64,000 nucleotides of DNA from Tunturibacter psychrotolerans (GTDB lineage Bacteria > Acidobacteriota > Terriglobia > Terriglobales > Acidobacteriaceae). A program made the translations under genes and the position numbers. This document shows positions 9,743 to 17,794 of this stretch, one piece after another. The stretch is taken from assembly GCF_040359615.1 (NCBI RefSeq), contig NZ_CP132942.1, positions 372,001-436,000 of the forward strand, in the 5' to 3' direction. Positions within the stretch are counted from its first letter, which is position 1, and every line of letters begins with the position of its first letter. The notes under the pieces are model-generated. The model had not been told where the DNA came from. It made no database searches and saw only the letters and a program-made list of their open reading frames with translations.

Positions 9743-10591
9743 TTACGCTGCCGACCGCCGCTCCAAAGCACTTTTCAGGAATTCTCCGAGATCGCGATTC
9801 AAGCGGTTGCGGTGCGTGAACATCAGGCCGTGCGATGCGCCGGGATAGGTGATCAGCCTGCCATCGAAGATCATCCGCTGAGCGCATGCCGCTGTTGCAG
9901 TAAGCGGCGCGAAGACATCGGCTTCACCATGGACGAGCAACGTCGGCATGGTGAAAGCACTCATGTCGGCGCGTACGCCCTCGAAAAAACTCGCACGATA
10001 GATCTCGAGCATGGATACAAGCGGATTACGCAGGCCAAAATTCATGATCCACGTGCGTGCGCCCTCGGTGACTGGATTCTCCGCGCCTTCAGGGTTGAAG
10101 AACAGATCGAGGCTGTCGAGGAAGGTCTGTGCACGGTCTTCGATCATGCCGCGTAGGAAGGGCTCGTAGGCTTGCTCGGGATCGAGGCCGTCGGGGTTGT
10201 CTTCGCTGCGGCAAGGAAACGGCGCCACCGTCGAGACGAGCGCAGCTCGCTTCACCTGCTCACTGCCGTATTGTTTTAGATATCTCGCTAGCACGCATCC
10301 GCCGAACGACAGCGTTACGGCCGAGAGGTTGGGCCGGTCAAGATGTCCGATGAGCGCGTCGAGATCACCGGCGAGCGTGCCGATGCTGTAATCCGTCGCA
10401 GAGACGTCGGAGCGGTCGAAGCCCCGCTGGTCATAGGTGATGCATTCAAAGCCCTTGGCGACGAGCGCGGGAACCTGAAAGTCCCAGACGCCGGAGCCGA
10501 CGTTGCCGCCGTGGATAAAAAGGACGGGCTCGCCCGTGCCCCAGGTGGAATAGAAGAGGCGTGTGCCATCCTGTGCGTGAATGTAAGGCAT
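9743..10591 (-). CDS. Alpha/beta-fold hydrolase (haloperoxidase/epoxide-hydrolase-like)
   Basis: 282 residues from the ATG at 10591, preceded by AGGAGA at good spacing; a longer frame from 10663 lacks support. The motifs are those of a soluble alpha/beta hydrolase: oxyanion HGG (VLFIHGGNVGSGVWDFQ), YDQRGFDRSD, nucleophile elbow TLSFGGCV (Ser), acid Asp in HGEADVFAP, and the catalytic His in GASHGLM. There is no signal peptide, so it should be cytoplasmic. It is the only intact gene between 8.9 and 13 kb. It lies next to the remnant of a second alpha/beta hydrolase on the same strand. The substrate cannot be predicted. Confidence 0.88.
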   Translation of the reverse strand: MPYIHAQDGTRLFYSTWGTGEPVLFIHGGNVGSGVWDFQVPALVAKGFECITYDQRGFDRSDVSATDYSIGTLAGDLDALIGHLDRPNLSAVTLSFGGCVLARYLKQYGSEQVKRAALVSTVAPFPCRSEDNPDGLDPEQAYEPFLRGMIEDRAQTFLDSLDLFFNPEGAENPVTEGARTWIMNFGLRNPLVSMLEIYRASFFEGVRADMSAFTMPTLLVHGEADVFAPLTATAACAQRMIFDGRLITYPGASHGLMFTHRNRLNRDLGEFLKSALERRSAA

Positions 10592-10641
10592 GATTCTCCT
10601 TTCACGATGCATGTCTTTTACGTAGAGAACAAGCAATCCGA

Positions 10642-11170
10642 CTATGCGTGGCTCTTCTTCCACAAAACAATCGCCTCCTCGGCGATCACGTCAGGCATTT
10701 CCTCGGGGAAGAAGAGATTTGCTTCTTCGAGGCGTCGGATACCGCGCGACCCGGGAAGATTCTTATCGAGCCAGTCGGCAGACTTTGGATCGAAGAACGA
10801 ATCCTTCATGCCCCAGACGATGCGCGCAGGCCCGCGCCAGCGGCAGAGCGCATCGCGTGCCGACGGCAGAGGATTGGCGCGCAACGAGGAGGTGTACTGC
10901 TCGAGCTTGGCCTTGCTGTCGGGGTCGTCGACCAGCGGCCGCAGGTAGATGTCGATGGTCTCCTCCGTCAGCCGGTCCGGCCAGGTGTATGCGCCGCCGA
11001 GTCCCCTAGGCGAACGCGCGATCGCCTTATCGGCGACCTGCGGAGAAAGCGGTCAACGAGTGCATGTTTGTCGGCGAGGTCGATCAGCGGAACGAACGGA
11101 GGCGGCGGGCTGTCGGTATCGACATCGCAGTTGGTAATCAGAAGCGTGCGTACGCGCTCTGGGTAGTAAA
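10642..11170 (-). pseudogene. 3' remnant of an alpha/beta hydrolase (haloalkane-dehalogenase-like)
   Basis: Read leftwards, the remnant starts inside the fold at YYPERVRTLLITN, with no oxyanion loop or nucleophile in front. It runs through FVPLIDLADKHALVDRFL, changes frame near 11047 (one base missing), continues as QVADKAIARSPRGLGGAYTWPDRL, then WRGPARIVWGMKDSFFDP (acid Asp region), and ends with EEAIVLWKKSHA at 10642. Thus it has lost its 5' half and carries one frameshift. At its upstream edge it is joined directly to a different gene remnant, so it cannot be functional. Confidence 0.75.
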
Positions 11171-11452
11171 GGACTATAGTCGTGACTTGGTAAAGAAAGC
11201 GATCATCGTCATTGACAGTACGAACCCGCTCCATGAGTCCCTTAATGGCCTCACGGCCTTCTCGCGGTGAACCGGTGTGGCTGCGGTAGCGCGGCGAAAC
11301 TCTCGTCCGTCGTCCGTCAGCTCGTAGCGTGGGAGCTTTTTTTCGTTCGTCTCTTTTTCATTCAGCCGAATGAGCCCCTGCCGGACGAGAGTCTCGATGA
11401 GCCTGCGGAACCGGTTGACGCTGGCTTGGGAGTCGCGAGCTGTAGAATACAA
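11171..11452 (-). pseudogene. 5' remnant of a winged-helix / minimal-nucleotidyltransferase-like protein, fused to a hydrolase remnant
   Basis: The reading from 11452 gives a winged-helix-like segment (FRRLIETLVRQGLIRL, then PRYELTDDGREFRRA). After a missing base near 11265 it continues as EGREAIKGLMERVR, then VNDDDRFLYQVTTIVL. That ending resembles HTH-plus-nucleotidyltransferase proteins in which the next residues would be FGSYL. Instead the text switches to the alpha/beta hydrolase sequence near 11172. The assignment rests on resemblance of a short stretch; a MarR/PadR-like regulator is the alternative. The piece has a broken frame and no C-terminal domain. Confidence 0.45.
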
Positions 11453-11748
11453 CGCTTTGCTAAAGGATTTGGACAGCCCTCCTCAGCGATTTGTTTCCTT
11501 CGCCTTGCAGTTCAATCGAAACCGGACCTAAAAGGCAAATAGGATACCTACTACCAACGAGGTGTCTTGATTTGAGAGCGATGTAAGTTTCCACGGCATC
11601 TGATCGGAGAACGTAGATAGTGGTCGATGGCTTTACTACTAATCGAGAATTTACGCCGCGATGCTGCTCTGCGCGTGTGACCGTTACGCGGGCTTGCCAT
11701 GAACAAAATCTGCAGTATTACGGATCTCTTCGGCCAATTGAACAGCCG
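11453..11748. other. Stretch without recognisable genes, 3' of the tniQ pseudogene
   Basis: About 300 bp between the winged-helix remnant and the end of the tniQ pseudogene. No ORF, repeat or transposon-end-like motif was recognised, so a second end of the transposon is not visible here. Confidence 0.4.
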
Positions 11749-12784
11749 CTATCCAACCTTGTCGAGTCGCGACATGAAGAAGTTTTCTCTCTCCGATGGG
11801 TTGGGCTTAGAGTTTGGAATCATTGCAACCCTTTCCGCCCGTTCGTACCAATTTGGCAGATGATTAGATAAATGCAGATGATAATGCAATGGATTTGTCA
11901 GTCTAAGGGTCTCAATTAAGTAATTTGGCCAGTCTGCGAAGAGACTCACAACTGCCTGGAGCATATAGGCTCTCGATTTCACATCGAAGTATTCGAAATT
12001 CATCGGCGCTCCACTCTGATGTCTGGAAGTCATTTGGTGTGAGTCTGGTAAAATTTGCGCCCTCAGGTTCTCCGCTAAGGTAGACGGACGGCACATAACG
12101 TAGAGAAGTCTCGCCAACACCCCAAAAAAACTCTCACAACTGGATTTCCTGACCAATGAGCCCAGCACGTGACACAGTCTCAAAATTTTCTTGCCCGTTC
12201 GCTCGGATGGCGCGTAATTTGCGACTGATCGATTGCAGTATGCGCATTGCTGCAGGTCCTTTTCTGAACGAACGAAGGCCGAGTTGAGAAATCGAGACGC
12301 ACTTCGAAATGGTTGTCCGCAGTGTGGACAGCTTTCTCGTGGGAAGCAATTGTGCCTTAAACAGCAGGTGTATATGGCGATAGACTACGGAAGCTGATGG
12401 TGACCATTCTCCCCAAGACAAGCTGGGCAATACTGGTTTACCCATGAGACCGTATGACCCGCCTTGGCATAGACGCCACGGCATAGGCGCGGCTCCCCCC
12501 AGTGATCGATAGACCGGTGTCCTGGACAGTCCATGAAGGCTAGAGGGAAGGCATTCGATTACCTGTTCTTTTTCGACTCCAATCGCCTCCGCGATGGAGT
12601 CTATGAACGGACTTGTGTACGCCATGCGATCCAACGCTGCAACAGGTTGGTCGTTCCCAAGCCATGCACAAAGGCTTCTAACGGACACGTTATTCCCGGC
12701 TGCAATCCTGAGAATCCAGGATGACAAAATCTCGTCGTTAAGACGGCGCGGGTGCCATGGTAAGAGATTTGACACCATCGTCAC
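11749..12784 (-). pseudogene. tniQ-like transposition gene, decayed
   Basis: The N-terminus (GTG at 12784 with GGGG upstream; an internal ATG at 12778 is possible) reads SNLLPWHPRRLNDEILSSW, the typical start of TniQ/TnsD-type target-selection proteins of Tn5053/Tn7-like transposons. Near 12450 the frame changes by one inserted or two missing bases. The second frame holds the zinc-ribbon cysteines: YCPACLGEN, an in-frame TAG at 12385-12387, then CCLRHNC, CPHCGQPF and QCAYCNRS. It then continues to 11749 without further recognisable domains. With a frameshift and a stop it should be inactive. The gene points away from a cluster of terminal-site-like repeats at 12806-12867, so the start lies 22 bp inside a transposon end. 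No tniA or tniB is present nearby. A second, much shorter copy of the same start lies at 53398-53470. Confidence 0.82.
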
Positions 12785-12805
12785 CCCTTATCTGGCTGGC
12801 CGCGT

Positions 12806-12867
12806 ACAACGCTATTTCGTACTGGAAGGCCGATTTCGAGCTCAATCTACAACGTTATTCTGTACTG
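12806..12867 (+). repeat. Transposon-end binding-site-like repeats (copy A)
   Basis: Two direct 19-mers: ACAACGCTATTTCGTACTG at 12806-12824 and ACAACGTTATTCTGTACTG at 12849-12867 (16 of 19 identical). They lie between the tniQ start (22 bp to the left) and an ATG at 12891 (24 bp to the right). The same repeats with the same spacings occur at 53492-53638. Short repeated sites of this kind are the TnsB/TniA transposase-binding sites in Tn7/Tn5053-family ends. No TGTCA terminus is left in this copy. Confidence 0.7.
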
Positions 12868-12890
12868 AGCTCAGAGCTATTGGATACCAG

Positions 12891-12962
12891 ATGGAATTCT
12901 TCAGCGATACGGGAGACTGGCTTCACGGCAACTGGGTACGAAAGAAGCTGGATATTCGGTAA
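12891..12962 (+). pseudogene. 5' stub of a second transposon gene (copy A)
   Basis: The ATG at 12891 follows GGA six bases upstream and opens a frame of 23 codons starting MEFFSDTGDWLHGNW, then TAA. Its homologue at 53662 starts MEFFSDTQYWLQGRQ. Conservation of the start region in both transposon ends suggests it is the first part of a real gene, most likely the transposase or endonuclease that sits at the end opposite tniQ. That identification is inference from position only. Confidence 0.5.
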
Positions 12963-13039
12963 CGTGCCGAAATAGACCGACCTGAATAACTTGACGCGGC
13001 CTGTTATTGCCAAATGACTGTAGACCAGGTAAATCATGG

Positions 13040-13324
13040 ATGATCATCAGTAAACACGAGGCGACGGACCGGCACGAGTCCGTTGCCGGGAACTGTACCG
13101 AGACTTCGCGAGCGCCGAACGTGTATACCAAGGGTGATCTTGAAGCAAAGGCCTATGCCCTGACTGGCATCCGAAAGCTCTCGACACCTAGGTTCAACGA
13201 ACTTTATGCGGCTCTTCCAAACGCCAACGATGAGTTGGCTACGATGGGGGGCTGTATCGTCTCGCACAAGACATTGCGCAACGTAGCTAAGCAGTTGGCT
13301 TTGTCCCCCGACCAAAAGAAGTGA
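13040..13324 (+). CDS. Small hypothetical protein beside the transposon end
   Basis: 94 codons from the ATG at 13040 (AGGT about 10 bp upstream; a frame start at 13007 is also open). The protein is soluble and charged, with KAYALTGIRKLSTPRFNELYAAL followed by GGCIVSHKTLRNVAKQLALS, the latter resembling a helix-turn-helix in spacing only. No family was recognised. It lies between the transposon-gene stub and the broken Oar-like receptor, so it may be a passenger gene or a chance frame. Confidence 0.35.
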   Translation: MIISKHEATDRHESVAGNCTETSRAPNVYTKGDLEAKAYALTGIRKLSTPRFNELYAALPNANDELATMGGCIVSHKTLRNVAKQLALSPDQKK

Positions 13325-13594
13325 CTATATACGGACAGGTTCCCAGGAAACGGTGTTATTGGCAATGTAGAGACTGAAGTTGCGAAAACCGGACTTTGCG
13401 GGAACTAGATGGCTGGTGATCAGTCGACACAAAACGTGCGCTTTCTCATTACTGATCGAAGCGTGATTAGAGCTTCGGCTAGATCGAAAGATTGAACTTG
13501 GAGCCGTCCATGAGGTGGTCGCGAAACAAGGTCGGCGGTTGTTATCGTGCTGGCAGCTTATTTCACCACATTCTTTGGATCGAGAGGAATCACC

Positions 13595-16500
13595 ATGTTC
13601 AAGTGGTTGGCGCCGTTGTCCCTTTTCCTCACGCTGATCACAATGGCGTCACAGGCTCAAAGCAACTACGCGACCTTGCGGGGAGAGGTCACCGATCCGC
13701 AGCATCTACCCGTGCCAGGAGCGAAGGTGCGCGTAACTTCCGACCTCACTGGTGCGGTACGCGATGTGACGACCGACAACGCGGGCCTCTATGTGGCGGG
13801 AGGTCTGCAGCCAGGCGGATATCAGGTAGAGATCGACAAGAACGGGTTTGCCACAACCAAGCAGTCACTGCAACTGGAAGTGGGGCAAAAGGCCACGCTC
13901 GATATCTCACTCTCTCTCGGGCCCGTGACACTGGCGGTCAATGTCGGTGTCAACGGCGAGCTACTTCGTACTGCCGACGCCACCGTCGGTGCAGTTGTCG
14001 ATCGCGACTCCGTGCAACAGTTACCCTTGAATGGAAGGCAGCTTATCGATCTCGTCGCCACCGTGCCCGGAGCCCACGTGAGCATGGGCGCGCAGCAAGG
14101 TAACGTGAATCCTTTGTATTGGCGGCCTGGACAGTTTTCTCCGTGAGCATTGCGGGCGCTCGGCCCAATGCAAACTACTTCTTGCTGGATGGAGCGACCA
14201 ATACCGATCCTACGTTCAACACACAGAACCTGAACCCGAATCCGGACATGGTTCAGGAGTTTCAGGTTCAGCTTGGAAGTTACTCAGCCGATATGGGCGG
14301 CGCAGGCGGAGGCCAGATCAACATCGCCACGCGCTCCGGAACGAACGCATTTCACGGCACAGCCTATGAGTTTTTGCGCAACGGAGCAATGGATGCTTTC
14401 TCCTTTGGCTCGATGGGCATGACCAAGCACCTGGTCCAGAACAACTTTGGCGGAGCCGTCGGCGGCCCGATCTATAAACACACGTTCTTCTTCGTGAACT
14501 ACGACGGTTTGCGCAGGTCCGCGGCAGATCCATGACCGACACAGTCCCCACTGCAGAAGAGGCTTCGGGAGACTTCAGCGACAGTGGAGTGGACATCTAT
14601 GACCCGAACTCGACGCATGCCAATCCTGCCTACAACCCTGCGCTTCCCATCAGTGCTTCAAACCCGCAGTCTTTGCGAAAGCAGTTTGAATACAACGGCA
14701 AGCTAAACGTGATTCCGCCCGGCGAGTTAAATTCGGCATCGTTGACCATGCTCCGCCAATACGTGCCTCAACCCAACCAGATGAGCGGCATGATGGGTAT
14801 GAATATGAACGGGCAGCCCACAGTTGTAGGGGCTGGAAACGACTCCAACAACTACCTCGATCTACGCAAGGAGCTCCACTACACCGATCAGGGAGCGATT
14901 CGCGTCGATCACGACTTCAACAGGGGCAGCACAGCCTTTATCCGTTACAGCGCTCAGGGTGAACATGGATTCATCCCGGAGAACCTTCCCGGGTTCGGCT
15001 ATTACCACGACAATCTCGCGCAGCAGGGAGTGCTTGGTCTCAGCACCGTCCTATCGTCGCGCATGTTGAACACCGCTACGCTGGCCATCTCGCGGCTTAG
15101 CATGAATCACACAACCGAGAGCGCGAACAAAAACGATATCGTCGATCAATTGGGAATTCAGGGTGTAGGATTTGGCGGCCCCGGGGCTTGGGGTGCTCCT
15201 TACTTCACGGTGCAGGAATACTCGCCCTTTGGCGACAGCTACTCGGCCACGCCGATGCATGCGTGGGACACGATCATCGAAGGGCGTGATTCGCTCACTT
15301 TCCAAACAGGTAAGCACACCTCAAATTCGGCGGCGTTTACCGGTGGTACATCTGGCCGATGTGGGGCTTCTTTCAGAACCGTGGCTACTACCAGTTCACC
15401 ATCGGCTTCACCACACAAACCTTGACCAACGACGGCACCGGCTCCGCGCTGGCGAGCTTCCTGCTAGGCATGCCCGTAGTCAGGCAGCGGCAGGCCGGCG
15501 TTCCACAGATGAATCTGCGTCAGTGGTACGCCGATGGCTTCGCGCAGGACACTTGGAGAATCACCCCGTCGACGACCATCAATTATGGCGTTCGTTATGA
15601 GTACATGAGCGCGCTCTGGGGCGTGACCTATACCAACAGCAACCTCGATCTCAGCACGGGGGTGCCGCAACCATTCATTGGCGGACAGAATGGATACCCG
15701 CGGGGACTGATGTACCCCAACGGAAAGAACTTTGCACCGAGGTTCGGCCTCGCCCAGACCTTCGGTTCCCTTGGATTGGTCTTGCATGCGGCCTACGGCG
15801 TTTTCTTCACTCCCGTCGATAGCGTCACAACATTCCATACGTCTTCCCGGAGACGGCACAGAGCGACAACTACACCCCAACCGCCGCAATCGGGAACTAT
15901 AACTTCGGACAACCAGTGCTCGGCAAAACGGTCGTCAGTTTCACGGCAATGAGCCCTCACCCCTCTCCGCAATACATCCAGCGATGGAGCACCTCACTCG
16001 AGAAGACTCTCGGCCAGAAAACAACAATTGAGATCGGCTACATTGGTTCCGGCGGATGGCATCTTCAACGCGCCCACCTGATCAACAATGCTCTGCCCGG
16101 CCCTGGTCTGATTCAGCCGCGGCGTCCCGTTAAATCCATGAGCTTTGTCCCTGGAACCGTTTTGCCTTCGAACATTCAGGTGTTGAACCCGGCAAGCCCA
16201 CTCGTCACGCCGGTCAGCACCATTAACCTCCTCGAGAACAGCGCGCAAAACTGGTACGACGCGGGCTACGTCACATTCAGCCACAGATATGGACGCGGGC
16301 TATCGCTCGTCGCAAACTATACCTACGCGAAAAATCTTTCGAATGCACCAGACTTCAGGTCACCTATGTATGAATCTGCAATTTCACAGAACAACAACGA
16401 TCTGGACGCTGAGAAGGGACCCGCCTGCGATATACGTCATCGCTTTGCGCTGACCGGCGTCTACGACATCCCTACATGGAAGGAATCACGGTTTGCAGAA

Positions 16501-16965
16501 GTCGCGACAGAGGGCTGGCGTTTGTCCCTGATCTATCAGATTCAGACCGGCTACCCGCTGACAATCTCTGTCTTCGGCGACACCGCCAATGCGGGAACGG
16601 CACTCGGCGAAAATCCGATCCGGGCAAACGATACCGGAAAACCAGTGTTCAGCCAGGGCACCCGCAACGCGAACGAGTGGTTCAATACAGCAGCGTTCGC
16701 CGCTCCTTCCGCCTATACCTTCGGCAACGTGGGTCGGAACTCAGTCTATGGGCCGGGTATGCAGAGCTTGGACTTCGCGCTGATGCGGACCTTTCCGATC
16801 ACCGAGAAGACGAACTTCGAACTTCGCGGCGAAGTCTATGACGCTTTGAACAAAGTGACCTTGGATACGCCGAACCGGTTCGTGAATACTGCAGGCTTCA
16901 GAACGATCACGGATGCGATGGATCCAGCTCGCCAAATTCAATTGAGTGCTCGCATCTCGTTCTAA
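13595..16965 (+). pseudogene. Oar-like TonB-dependent receptor broken by four single-base frameshifts
   Basis: ATG at 13595 with AGAGGA upstream; signal peptide MFKWLAPLSLFLTLITMASQ. A carboxypeptidase-regulatory domain follows (YATLRGEVTDPQHLPVPGAK, then GYQVEI), then a plug and a barrel ending SARISF at 16965. The frame drops by one base near 14143 (GQFS to VSIAGARPNANYFLLDG), 14531 (RRSAAD to MTDTVPT), 15316 (TGKH to HLKFGGVYRWYIW) and 15830 (DSVT to NIPYVFPET). Each break is repaired by adding one base, and no other stop is present over 1120 codons. This is either a very young pseudogene or a run of deletion errors in the assembly. No glycosidase is adjacent on this strand, so the substrate is unknown. 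Confidence 0.88.
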
Positions 16966-17335
16966 GCAGAGACACTCCGCAGTTGGCGCTGACCATAGCG
17001 ATCCGGGGTGTAGACCGTCCACGTGAAATCGCGGCCGCGCCGCGACTAGTAACGTAAGTCGGTATTCTCTGAAAACGGGGTTTGCGGCAAGTTCACTCTC
17101 GGATGGCAGCCGGCAGCTCGAAATTGCGATAAGACGACTTTTTAGGCATGTCATTTTCGATTGCAGTCGAGTAAAACGGTCCTGGGTGCGAAAGTTCTCC
17201 TGCGTCCAGACCACTCTCTGCGAAAGAAATCAGGCGACGTCCCTGTGGACGCCACACCTATTGCTAATCCGGCCTTGCATGACAGAAGCTGGTTGCACAC
17301 ATCTTCGTCCCGAATCTGAGGTTGTGACTCCAGAT
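16966..17335. other. Intergenic stretch, nothing recognised
   Basis: About 370 bp between the broken receptor and the broken secreted-protein gene. Open frames here have no family resemblance and no good start. Confidence 0.4.
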
Positions 17336-17783
17336 ATGCGAATTAAGTCGATTTGCCTGCTCTTTCTTTTTGACCTGTCCTCAAATCGGCGCACGCACAA
17401 GGCACCGTGCCATCCTTCGAGCACTCCGCCGGCCAGAGTTCCTACACTCTCGCAGGCCGCGACTCAGTTCAGGGAGGGATCACCACCATCCCTACCGTGC
17501 TCGTCCCATCGCGCTCTCCTTCGACGCGAAAAATTTAGCAGGAAAGCCTTTCGTCGTGGACGCAGCCTCTGACGTATCGCCTGTCCTCCGCTCCCCCATC
17601 TTCTCCAAGTTCGCTTTCGCAGCCGGCCAGCAAGGCAGCGAATCGGCTTATAAGCTCATCCTAATCAGACACGTAGACCGTCTGAGGAACAACAAAATCT
17701 CCCCAAACGGCCTACTATGTGTTTTCACCGCCATGTCCGCCGATGCGAAACCTCGCGCCCCGCCGGGATCGAGATGTCTATGA
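17336..17783 (+). pseudogene. 5' fragment of an acidobacterial-type secreted protein, frameshifted
   Basis: The ATG at 17336 opens a signal-peptide-like start (MRIKSICLLFLF). One base is missing near 17390, after which AHAQGTVPSFEHSAGQSSYT and TTTIPTVLVP follow. A second base is missing near 17507 (CC instead of CCC), after which IALSFDAKNLAGKPFVVDAA and VLRSPIFSKFAFAAG continue. The pattern of TTTIPTVLVP, FDAK, a VVDAA-like segment and LRSPIF is familiar from secreted hypothetical proteins of Acidobacteriota; that recognition is from memory, not from a search. The conserved text ends near 17660 and the gene is truncated. Confidence 0.55.
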
Positions 17784-17794
17784 AACACCAGCGC

